Assembly: GCA_964545075.1 (NCBI GenBank)
Contig: CAZJFS010000221.1
Location: 1-6,121 of the forward strand
From: DAOPXV01 sp035352535
Lineage (GTDB): Bacteria > Muiribacteriota > UBA9980
Length of the DNA stretch: 6,121 bases
Direction: 5' to 3'
Below, piece by piece: positions 1 through 5,378 of this stretch (the first letter of the stretch is position 1; every line of letters begins with the position of its first letter). Under the pieces are notes generated by a model. The model searched no databases. It had not been told where the DNA came from and was given only the letters and a program-made list of their open reading frames with translations. Made by a program: the position numbers and the translations under genes.

Positions 1-2234
1 GGACGACTGAGGTCGTCGTAAGCGCGATCGATATAGCCGGAAACATAGGGACATACGGCATTTATATTTCAGTAATCATGCCGGTAGAAAAGGTAGGAGC
101 CGAAATAACGCCCGCTACCGTTCTAAGAAAATCAGGCGCCCGCGATTTCAAGATGCTCTTAAATCCTCGTTTCAGAAGTTACGATACCGGAATGGATAAG
201 ATAGTAATAACCGTTCCGAAGGGAACGTCAGTGACGACGGATAAAACCAGCTTCACGAACGTGGACATTTCAAAAGGCACGGTAGTAATAAACGGCAGGC
301 TCGCGACGACAAGATTTAACGGCACCCCTAACGGCGGCGAAGTCGTAATGACGTATGACGCCACCACTTCCGAAATCACTATTCTCATGGGTGAGCGCGT
401 GAATCAGAACACGACGGTTCAAACGATAGAAGTTAACTTCAGGGCCACGGTTCCTGAATACGAGGATGATCCGTACGGGAAATATTTCGCGGTTAAAGTC
501 GATGACACGAAGGATCCGGCGGCCGTATCCGCCGTCGCCGAGAATGTAAATGGAATATCCGGCGATTCGGACGGGCTTAAAGTTACGACCATGGGCATCA
601 AGGTGAAATATGTAACCGATAAAGTCGTTATCACGCCTTCATTCTGGAAAGTAATTTTCTCGATAAAGTTCAACTTTGACATGAACGCCGAGAAGCCTCC
701 AAAAGTGACTTTCAAGCCCACTTACACCTTGCAGAATGAGCAGACTGTCACGATGATGTCTTTCGTCGACGGTTTATACATGGGATACGCGATAGTGCCA
801 TTCGAAGCTTTCGGCTTCAACGGCGAATATCTTTTGAACGTGTATAACGCTCAGGATTATATGGGTAACGACGTTAACACTCTTACCGTAAGGCAGAAGT
901 TTTCGCCGAAGTTTCTGATCTCGGCTTTCATGAACCCGTTAGACGAGAAGACGCTCATGATAAGCACGAAGTATATACAGTCGGTGACGACAGAGGTACT
1001 CGTCGCCAATCCTACGATTAAAGTATGGCAGGACGGAACGAATGAAACGCTTCTTACTAATGTAAATCCCGTCGCCCGCCCTAACGTTTATAAAGGCTTT
1101 TATACGATAAGCCCTAACTATTCAGGTAAAGCGCAGATCGAGGTCGAAGGGCGCGTGGGCCCGGACAATACGGTGATAAATGGAAAATCCGTCGTCGAGT
1201 TCCAGTCGCAATTCATAGCTGACAGCACCGGCGGAACTCTTGCGTCGAGCGATTCAAAACTTAATATGGTAATACCGAAGGGCGCTTTCTCAAGAGACGT
1301 GACTCTCGTGTTGTTGCCTGATTTTACGAAGATTTCGCGGATGATGGAATATGACGGTTCCGCGACCCAGGCGCCCAGGCTTTACGCCGCGGCGCAGGCG
1401 GCCGAACTTTCTCAGATGACGGATATCTACAGGATATATCCTGAAAATCTTGCTTCGAAACTTCCGATAGACGTTTCATGCGACGTTTCGAAATATTCCA
1501 CTAAAGAGATCGAGCACACGGGGCTTTTCACCATGAACGCGAAAACCGGAATGTGGGAGTTCGTTTCCTCTGAAATTAAAAATGGAAGAATGACCTCTAA
1601 AACCGATAACATATCCTCCGTAGCCGTGTTTAAAGACCTTACGCCGCCGGCGCTTACCGTTCCGAATGAACTTATCGATAAGGTAATCTCCGATAAATTC
1701 GACGTGGAGCTCACCGACCGCGGTTCGGGTCTTGACGCCGCAAGCATAAAAGCGACGCTAGACGGAAGGCTTATGCGGACCGAATACAATGAAAAAGACG
1801 GCAAATTGACGCTTTATCTTCCGGGACGGACTATGGCCGGAGTTCACAACGTGGCGCTTGAAGCTAACGATAAGCTGGGAAACAAGCTTTCTGCTCCGGA
1901 TATGCAGGTCGCGGCGGCCGGTTTCTTCGACATAATCAATTTCGTGTCGTATCCGAATCCAGCTAAGTCAAAGCTTAACATAAGATATACCCTTGGAAAG
2001 GCGATATCTGATCTGAATATAAAGATATACGATTCTAACGCCGATATAGTATATGATTTCGGTGATCTTCCGCTGAATAATTGCGCCGCCGGAATACAGA
2101 CGACGCCGGCGTGGTTTTTAACCAACGATGACGGAAACCGCGTAGCGAACGGCGTTTATTTTTACAAGATGACCGCCAGGGACGCCAACGGCGATAAGCT
2201 TGAGAAATACGGCAAAATAGCGATATTAAAATAA
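1..2234 (+). CDS. Large Ig-like surface/secreted protein with FlgD-Ig/T9SS-like C-terminal domain (5' partial)
   Basis: The frame is open from base 3 to the TAA at 2232-2234, so the ATG at 78 is internal (it lies in a beta-rich stretch, ...YISVIMPVEKV...) and the true start is left of the window. About 743 residues are visible, nearly all predicted beta-sandwich. Approximate layout: unassigned beta-rich domains to about base 1220; a ZU5-like segment at about 1228-1640, recognised by a GG...IPKGAF core and a later W-containing strand; an Ig-like domain at about 1641-1915 (TPP start, DRGSGLD, LDG, G-H-N-V, ND..GN); and a C-terminal FlgD-Ig/type IX sorting-like domain at about 1926-2231, with YPNP at 1950-1961 and a GVYFYK...GKIAILK ending. 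Such tails occur on proteins exported across the outer membrane or attached to the surface. Surface location is inferred from this tail, since the signal peptide is outside the window. No catalytic motif is seen, so adhesion or a structural role is the likeliest guess. It probably shares a transcript with the lipoprotein gene 21 bases downstream. Confidence 0.85.
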   Translation, partial: TTEVVVSAIDIAGNIGTYGIYISVIMPVEKVGAEITPATVLRKSGARDFKMLLNPRFRSYDTGMDKIVITVPKGTSVTTDKTSFTNVDISKGTVVINGRLATTRFNGTPNGGEVVMTYDATTSEITILMGERVNQNTTVQTIEVNFRATVPEYEDDPYGKYFAVKVDDTKDPAAVSAVAENVNGISGDSDGLKVTTMGIKVKYVTDKVVITPSFWKVIFSIKFNFDMNAEKPPKVTFKPTYTLQNEQTVTMMSFVDGLYMGYAIVPFEAFGFNGEYLLNVYNAQDYMGNDVNTLTVRQKFSPKFLISAFMNPLDEKTLMISTKYIQSVTTEVLVANPTIKVWQDGTNETLLTNVNPVARPNVYKGFYTISPNYSGKAQIEVEGRVGPDNTVINGKSVVEFQSQFIADSTGGTLASSDSKLNMVIPKGAFSRDVTLVLLPDFTKISRMMEYDGSATQAPRLYAAAQAAELSQMTDIYRIYPENLASKLPIDVSCDVSKYSTKEIEHTGLFTMNAKTGMWEFVSSEIKNGRMTSKTDNISSVAVFKDLTPPALTVPNELIDKVISDKFDVELTDRGSGLDAASIKATLDGRLMRTEYNEKDGKLTLYLPGRTMAGVHNVALEANDKLGNKLSAPDMQVAAAGFFDIINFVSYPNPAKSKLNIRYTLGKAISDLNIKIYDSNADIVYDFGDLPLNNCAAGIQTTPAWFLTNDDGNRVANGVYFYKMTARDANGDKLEKYGKIAILK

Positions 2235-2241
2235 ATAGATC

Positions 2242-2246
2242 GGAGG
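2242..2246 (+). promoter_or_regulatory. Ribosome-binding site of the TPR lipoprotein gene
   Basis: GGAGG lies 9 bases before the ATG at 2256 and entirely within the 21-base gap after the preceding stop. It fixes the start codon and suggests that the gene is translated independently from the same mRNA as the upstream surface-protein gene. Confidence 0.8.
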
Positions 2247-2255
2247 TCGGAACTA

Positions 2256-2948
2256 ATGACGAAAAATGGAAACAGGATATTTTTATCGGCCTTTCTGGCG
2301 GTGTGCCTTTTCGCGACTCTTGGCATCGGATGCACCACCAAATCGGATTCTTCATCGGTCCTTCAACAGATAGGCGGCGTGGATGACGGGACCAGCGTTA
2401 TTACTTACAGCCAGCCCGCTCAGAATATTTCACAGGCTGTAAAATATTTTGCCGATAAGGATTATGATAAAGCGATATCCGCCTTTCAAAAAGCGCTTGT
2501 AACCAATCCGAATCAGCAAGAAATGTCCATAGCGTATTCAGGGATAGGCTGGTCGAAAGTTAAAAAGAGCGGTTCGATAAGCGATGGCAAAAACGATTTC
2601 GAGTCCGGGTACGCCGCGCGCTCCAGCGTACAGGACGCCAAAGTCGGTCTCGCGGCGGCTTATCTTCTCGAGGACAGTCCTAAAATCGTTGAAGCGGTAT
2701 CGCTCCTTGAAAGCATGGGAATAAGCGATACTGGTGACGTTACGGTTGTAAACGCTAATTTCAGGTATGTTTCGGAAGTCGGTACCGGGATCTCGAACGC
2801 TTCGGTCCACGCCCTGCTCGCCACTCTCTATTACTATAACAATCAGGACGCCCTTTCCAAGCAACAGCTTGCGATAGCGAAACAGGAAGATCCTTCAAAC
2901 GACCGCGTGACATCGATAGATACGGCTATAACGACGCTGGGATTTTAG
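2256..2948 (+). CDS. TPR-repeat lipoprotein
   Basis: This 230-residue protein begins with a lipoprotein-type signal: a basic start (K3, R7), a hydrophobic stretch at residues 8-24, then LGIGC with the lipidated cysteine predicted at C26. The lipobox is not ideal (G rather than L at -3), but the Ser/Thr/Asp-rich linker after C26 is typical. Residue +2 is Thr, which under the E. coli rule would send it to the outer membrane; applying that rule here is an inference. One clear tetratricopeptide repeat spans about residues 57-86 (AVKYFADKDYDKAISAFQKAL..NP). Further helical pairs follow to the C-terminus (for example SLLESMGI, ALLATLYYY, LAIAKQEDPSNDRV), consistent with about four degenerate TPR units. 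TPR lipoproteins usually act as scaffolds for protein partners. The adjacent large surface protein is the obvious candidate, but no specific role can be read from the sequence. The gene ends just before a strong terminator. Confidence 0.85.
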   Translation: MTKNGNRIFLSAFLAVCLFATLGIGCTTKSDSSSVLQQIGGVDDGTSVITYSQPAQNISQAVKYFADKDYDKAISAFQKALVTNPNQQEMSIAYSGIGWSKVKKSGSISDGKNDFESGYAARSSVQDAKVGLAAAYLLEDSPKIVEAVSLLESMGISDTGDVTVVNANFRYVSEVGTGISNASVHALLATLYYYNNQDALSKQQLAIAKQEDPSNDRVTSIDTAITTLGF

Positions 2949-2950
2949 TA

Positions 2951-2973
2951 TAAATAACAAAATTTGTTATTTA
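2951..2973. repeat. AT-rich perfect palindrome with 11-bp arms
   Basis: The arms are TAAATAACAAA (2951-2961) and TTTGTTATTTA (2963-2973) around a single central base. It begins 3 bases after the lipoprotein stop codon. A one-base centre is too tight for an ideal RNA hairpin, although the central pairs can open to form a loop. It may be a protein-binding dyad, an mRNA 3'-end stabiliser, or an AT-rich accessory to the terminator that follows. Confidence 0.6.
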
Positions 2974-2990
2974 AATAAAAGAATGATACC

Positions 2991-3039
2991 CAATAAAAAA
3001 CGGGCGTGTGAGCAATTATCACATTCCCGTTTTTTATTG
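2991..3039. terminator. Bidirectional intrinsic terminator between convergent genes
   Basis: The arms CAATAAAAAACGGG (2991-3004) and CCCGTTTTTTATTG (3026-3039) are perfect 14-base complements. Inside them a second pairing, TGTGA with TCACA, leaves a small loop around GCAATTA. The six A bases before the GC core and the six T bases after it give a U-run on either strand. The site lies between the lipoprotein gene ending at 2948 and the minus-strand diiron gene ending at 3094, where a shared two-way terminator would be expected. Confidence 0.9.
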
Positions 3040-3093
3040 AAAAATTGAAAAGTAGCATCCGCTAATTTTTTACGAGCGGCAAAATTTTGGTTA

Positions 3094-3546
3094 CTATTTT
3101 TTAGCGAGAAAGTCTATTTCGTATCTTATGGCGTTTATGTGAGCCACTTCAGCCGCTTCAAGCTCCTTGAACATTTCCTTCAGCGGTTTAAGTTTCAGTT
3201 CTTTGGCCACGCAGTAGTGAAAAACGGCCCCCATTTTTTCTTCGAAAAGCGAATACCTTAAAAAATCAATTGGTTTCAGGCTGTCTTTAACTGCCTCGTT
3301 GGGTTTTAACATTATTATTTCGGAATCAGGAAAATTTTCAAAGAAATTTTTATCGATTTCCTCGATATGCTTTCTTATCATCTTCATATGAAGCGTTTCA
3401 TCGCTTATCATTTTCGTGAAAAAATCCCTGGCTCTTTTGTCGGCGAAGGCGTTAAGGCCTATGTTATACTTTTGAATCTCTTTTTTTTCGTTTCTATACG
3501 CCTGAACAAGAATGTCGAGCTCGCTGTCAACTATATGGTTAATCAT
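3094..3546 (-). CDS. Rubrerythrin/ferritin-like diiron protein
   Basis: This 150-residue, all-helical protein carries the duplicated E / ExxH pattern of the rubrerythrin-type four-helix bundle. Likely iron ligands are E20 on helix 1, E50-x-x-H53 on helix 2, E103 on helix 3 (E102 is adjacent) and E133-x-x-H136 on helix 4. No C-terminal CxxC rubredoxin module is present; the protein stops at K150, so this is the short ferritin-like form. Family members handle peroxide or store or oxidise iron, and some act in other diiron chemistry, so the exact substrate is open. It is likely cytoplasmic, since no signal peptide is seen. The ATG is supported by AGGAG at 3557-3553, 6 bases upstream. It has its own consensus promoter in the gap after the upstream 262-residue gene and is terminated by the bidirectional hairpin at 2991-3039. 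Confidence 0.85.
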   Translation of the reverse strand: MINHIVDSELDILVQAYRNEKKEIQKYNIGLNAFADKRARDFFTKMISDETLHMKMIRKHIEEIDKNFFENFPDSEIIMLKPNEAVKDSLKPIDFLRYSLFEEKMGAVFHYCVAKELKLKPLKEMFKELEAAEVAHINAIRYEIDFLAKK

Positions 3547-3552
3547 TTTTTT

Positions 3553-3557
3553 CTCCT
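3553..3557 (-). promoter_or_regulatory. Ribosome-binding site of the diiron protein gene
   Basis: AGGAG on the minus strand lies 6 bases before the ATG at 3546-3544, which supports that start codon. Confidence 0.75.
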
Positions 3558-3564
3558 AGCATGA

Positions 3565-3613
3565 AAAATTGACCGAATTAATTATAACACAAGCCTTTTT
3601 TATTGTCAATTTT
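3565..3613 (-). promoter_or_regulatory. Consensus sigma-70 promoter flanked by a 9-bp inverted repeat, driving the diiron gene
   Basis: On the minus strand TTGACA (3609-3604) and TATAAT (3586-3581) are separated by exactly 17 bases, a perfect match to the housekeeping promoter consensus. The expected transcription start is near 3574, about 28 bases before the ATG. A perfect 9-bp inverted repeat (AAAATTGAC at 3565-3573, GTCAATTTT at 3605-3613) has one arm over the -35 box and the other at about +1 to +10. That arrangement suits a repressor bridging the promoter, but no regulator gene is in the window, so control is only inferred. Confidence 0.8.
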
Positions 3614-3628
3614 CCAAAGCATCTGTTT

Positions 3629-4417
3629 TCAGTGATGTTTTCCATCCGGTTTTTCGCCGATGGATTTCCATCCGGTTTTAAGTTTTTCCGGGAAATATTT
3701 TTTTCCGAATTCCAGCACGTCGGCAAATTTTTTCGGAAGCTCTTCTTTTTTGAATCCTTTAGGGTCGTAATAAATATCGGATTTAAGCTCCTCCGCCGCG
3801 TATTTTCTGTATTCTTCTTCCAGCGAGTCCTGAAGCATTCCGGTTATTTCGACGATGCGGACGTGAAACCCCAGCTTTCGAAGTTCGTCGCGCAGGTGCT
3901 GGTTGATGAAACCGCTGCATATCTCGATGCGGTGGGTCATTGGCGTGGCGCCTAACTTTGCGATAAGCTCCACCCCGCATTTCGTATATTCCTTCAGATA
4001 TTTCTTATCGGTGAATTTGTCGCCCTGAAAAAATTCGACCGGAACCACGGCCGTATAAAGCGTGATCTCATCCGTGACGCCTATCATGACGCCGCAAAGC
4101 GGAAAGCCCCACCCGGAATCGTCTATTTTGATTATGGGAAGCTCGGGCGGGTTGAAGTCGAAGTTGTCGGAAAGAAGTATCCTGAGAACTTCCATGTCGG
4201 TGCAGACCACCGAATGGCTGCTCCGCTTTTCACTGTATTTATAAATTTTAATATTCCACTTTTGTGATATGTTTTCGCCCGTGCCGCAGAAGCCCCGGAG
4301 AAGGTATTCGTTGTTTTCCGGATTGCTTCTTATCAAGCCGAGTTTTTCAGCCCTTGAAAGTTTTGTGATGATTATTCCGACTTCGTATGGCGAAAAATTT
4401 TTTTTATTAAGATTCAT
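3629..4417 (-). CDS. Uncharacterised protein, possible RNase H-like fold
   Basis: I do not recognise a named family for this 262-residue protein. No signal peptide or membrane segment is seen. Residues 1-90 form a mixed N-terminal part. From residue 94 the inferred order is strand (IIKIDD, 95-100), strand (GVMIGV, 109-114), strand (TLYTAVVPV, 119-127), helix (137-155), strand (HRIEIC, 162-167), helix (171-182), strand (HVRIVEIT, 185-192), helix (194-209). This matches the beta-beta-beta-alpha-beta-alpha-beta-alpha order of the RNase H fold. Acidic candidates are D99/D100, E143 or E150, E165 and D197/E201. The segment D99-D-S-G-W-G-F-P-L resembles the D-E-A-G-R-G-P-L motif of RNase HII, with Trp replacing the Arg and one extra residue. 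The charged tail (210-262) has no clear domain. The start is backed by GGTGAAGG a few bases upstream. The fold is my reading of the sequence, not a database match. Confidence 0.7.
   Translation of the reverse strand: MNLNKKNFSPYEVGIIITKLSRAEKLGLIRSNPENNEYLLRGFCGTGENISQKWNIKIYKYSEKRSSHSVVCTDMEVLRILLSDNFDFNPPELPIIKIDDSGWGFPLCGVMIGVTDEITLYTAVVPVEFFQGDKFTDKKYLKEYTKCGVELIAKLGATPMTHRIEICSGFINQHLRDELRKLGFHVRIVEITGMLQDSLEEEYRKYAAEELKSDIYYDPKGFKKEELPKKFADVLEFGKKYFPEKLKTGWKSIGEKPDGKHH
3639..3679. repeat. 15-bp direct repeat in the 3' end of the unknown gene
   Basis: TTTCCATCCGGTTTT occurs at 3639-3653 and again at 3665-3679. The offset is 26 bases, not a multiple of three, so the copies are read in different frames: KTGWK from one, KPDGK from the other. 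This suggests that the last residues of the protein arose from a small local duplication. Confidence 0.7.
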
Positions 4418-4439
4418 TGCGAGCCTTCACCTGAAATGA

Positions 4440-4501
4440 AAAATACACACCCTTTGCCATTATATTTAAAAATTAATGGCCGAAAAGGATGTGTGTATTT
4501 T
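4440..4501 (-). terminator. Long hairpin after the Tudor-like gene; terminator with a possible promoter -10 in its loop
   Basis: AAAATACACAC (4440-4450) is perfectly complementary to GTGTGTATTTT (4491-4501). An inner pairing continues between CCTTTGCCATTA (4451-4462) and the TAATGGC...AAAAGG stretch (4474-4488), with a small bulge. Read on the minus strand the stem is followed by a T-rich run, so it can end the Tudor-like gene's transcript about 20 bases after its stop codon. A perfect TATAAT on the minus strand (4464-4459) sits at the loop edge, about 42 bases before the next gene's ATG, but no good -35 box is present. The next gene starts only 22 bases past the hairpin, so its promoter would have to overlap this structure or transcription would have to read through. 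Confidence 0.55.
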
Positions 4502-4520
4502 GTATTTTATTGCTTAAAGC

Positions 4521-4730
4521 TTATTTAGCTTTTTTGATCTCTACTCCCATGATAAGGCGCTTTTTTCCGCCTTTTTTGAAGTTTACGACCATTTTTTTCT
4601 CGTTGTCCTTCGTGATGCCGACATCGACTACCGTTCCCGTATCGTCGAATACCTTATGATAGATAGTATCGTTCACCTTATAGGTCGTCGATATGGAATA
4701 CTCTAAAGGTTCCTTTTCTTTGGCTGCCAT
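4521..4730 (-). CDS. Small PcrA/UvrD-type Tudor (SH3-like) domain protein
   Basis: This 69-residue protein starts MAAKEKEPLEY and carries the pattern Y-K-V-N-D-x-I-Y-H-x-V-F-D-D-x-G-T-V-V, then V-V-N-F-K-K-G-G-K-K-R-L-I. That matches the small barrel at the C-terminus of PcrA/UvrD helicases (VGD.V.H..FG.G.V ... V.F..G.KRL). In PcrA this domain contacts RNA polymerase; whether a free-standing copy does so is inference. No helicase part is present, so the protein is the domain alone with a charged N-terminal lead. I chose the ATG at 4730 because AGAAGGGGG (4748-4740) lies 9 bases upstream. The longer in-frame start at 4784 would put the terminator hairpin inside the coding sequence and the ribosome-binding site inside the gene. 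The protein is likely cytoplasmic and Lys-rich, compatible with a nucleic-acid or polymerase contact. Confidence 0.75.
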   Translation of the reverse strand: MAAKEKEPLEYSISTTYKVNDTIYHKVFDDTGTVVDVGITKDNEKKMVVNFKKGGKKRLIMGVEIKKAK

Positions 4731-4739
4731 TGTTACATT

Positions 4740-4748
4740 CCCCCTTCT
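4740..4748 (-). promoter_or_regulatory. Strong ribosome-binding site that decides the Tudor-like gene's start
   Basis: AGAAGGGGG on the minus strand ends 9 bases before the ATG at 4730. It marks that ATG, rather than the upstream in-frame ATG at 4784, as the start. Confidence 0.8.
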
Positions 4749-4756
4749 AAGTATAA

Positions 4757-4782
4757 AAATCGCCATCAAGAAATTTGATGGC
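4757..4782 (-). terminator. Hairpin terminator after the lpxB-Nudix unit (possible attenuator for the Tudor-like gene)
   Basis: GCCATCAA (4762-4769) and TTGATGGC (4775-4782) form a perfect 8-bp stem with a 5-base loop, followed on the minus strand by GATTTTT. It lies 18 bases past the Nudix stop codon, as expected for the operon's terminator. It also lies between a possible promoter in the Nudix 3' end (4803-4831) and the Tudor-like gene, so it could act as an attenuator. Confidence 0.75.
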
Positions 4783-4799
4783 AAGCTTTATTAAAATTT

Positions 4800-5378
4800 T
4801 CAATTATCTTTAACTCTGTAGTTATTGTAAAAAAGTATCCCGATTATTGTCTTGGCATCGGTGATCTCATTTTTTAAAATCATATCGAGTATCTCACTCA
4901 GCGAATATTCGGCCCTCGATATGAATTCGTCAAAATCGCATCGGTCATGCTTTTCGGGCTTTAATCCCTTAGCGATGAAAAGATGCATTTTTTCAGTGAG
5001 TATTCCCGGCGAAGAATAGAATTCAATTATTTTTTCAAAGCTTTCCGCGGAATAATTGGTTTCTTCGAGAAGTTCCCGCTTTGCGCATTCCGCCAGCGCT
5101 CCGTCGTCTTTTTCAATCTTGCCGGCCGGGAGTTCCAGAAGAAATTTACCCACGGCGTGCCGGTATTGTTTAACGAGAATGATATTTCCGTTGTCAAGAA
5201 CGGGGATTATAACCACGGCTCCGGAATGTTCGATTATTTCCCGCGAGGAATGCTTGCCGTCAGGAAGCTCCACTTCGTCGACGTGGAGGCGAAGTATTCG
5301 GCCCTTGAATATATTTATGGAATCGATGAGTTTTTCGGGAGAATCAGCTCCGTTCCTGAGTTCTTCAAAGTTTTTCAC
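4800..5378 (-). CDS. Nudix hydrolase, ADP-ribose pyrophosphatase-like (NudF type)
   Basis: This 192-residue protein has the family's usual length and architecture: an N-terminal strand-rich region (residues 20-50), a core entry AVVIIPVLDNGNIILVKQYRHA at 54-75, and a Nudix box at about 86-109 ending in R101-E-L-L-E-E-T. The metal-binding core R101, E102, E105, E106 is intact. Two box positions differ from the consensus: D92 replaces the first Glu, and N108 replaces the Gly after EET. The FYSSPGILTEKMHLFIAKGL segment (120-139), with P124 about 15 residues past the box, is the mark of ADP-ribose pyrophosphatases, so hydrolysis of ADP-ribose or a similar nucleoside diphosphate sugar is the best call. 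It starts with GTG, overlapping the lpxB stop by four bases (GTGA), with AGGCGG 6 bases upstream, so translation is probably coupled. It is cytoplasmic. Confidence 0.88.
   Translation of the reverse strand: MKNFEELRNGADSPEKLIDSINIFKGRILRLHVDEVELPDGKHSSREIIEHSGAVVIIPVLDNGNIILVKQYRHAVGKFLLELPAGKIEKDDGALAECAKRELLEETNYSAESFEKIIEFYSSPGILTEKMHLFIAKGLKPEKHDRCDFDEFISRAEYSLSEILDMILKNEITDAKTIIGILFYNNYRVKDN
4803..4831 (-). promoter_or_regulatory. Candidate promoter inside the Nudix 3' end for the Tudor-like gene
   Basis: On the minus strand TTTACA (4831-4826) and GATAAT (4808-4803) are separated by exactly 17 bases; each hexamer matches the sigma-70 consensus at five of six positions. The predicted start near 4796 would give a leader of about 66 bases that contains the hairpin at 4762-4782. 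AT-rich sequence can produce such matches by chance. Confidence 0.35.

Noticed and set aside
78..80. ATG at 78 as the start of the surface protein
   Set aside because: The frame is open to base 3 with beta-rich sequence of the same character, no ribosome-binding site precedes 78, and no signal peptide follows it.
2035..2864. Minus-strand reading frames of 106 and 108 residues over the end of the surface protein and the lipoprotein
   Set aside because: They are antisense to well-supported genes and have no recognisable motif or start signal.
3059..3079. CCGCT...AGCGG hairpin near the diiron gene's 3' end
   Set aside because: It has only 5 bp with an 11-base loop and no T-run on the minus strand; the strong terminator at 2991-3039 is a better explanation.
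3569..3955. Plus-strand 128-residue frame, Phe-rich
   Set aside because: It is the complement of the Lys/Glu-rich 262-residue gene. Its Phe-rich composition is the mirror of AAA/GAA codons, and its start overlaps the diiron gene's promoter.
4750..4755. TATACT on the minus strand as a -10 box for the Tudor-like gene
   Set aside because: The predicted transcription start would fall inside the ribosome-binding site at 4748-4740, and no -35 box lies at the right distance.
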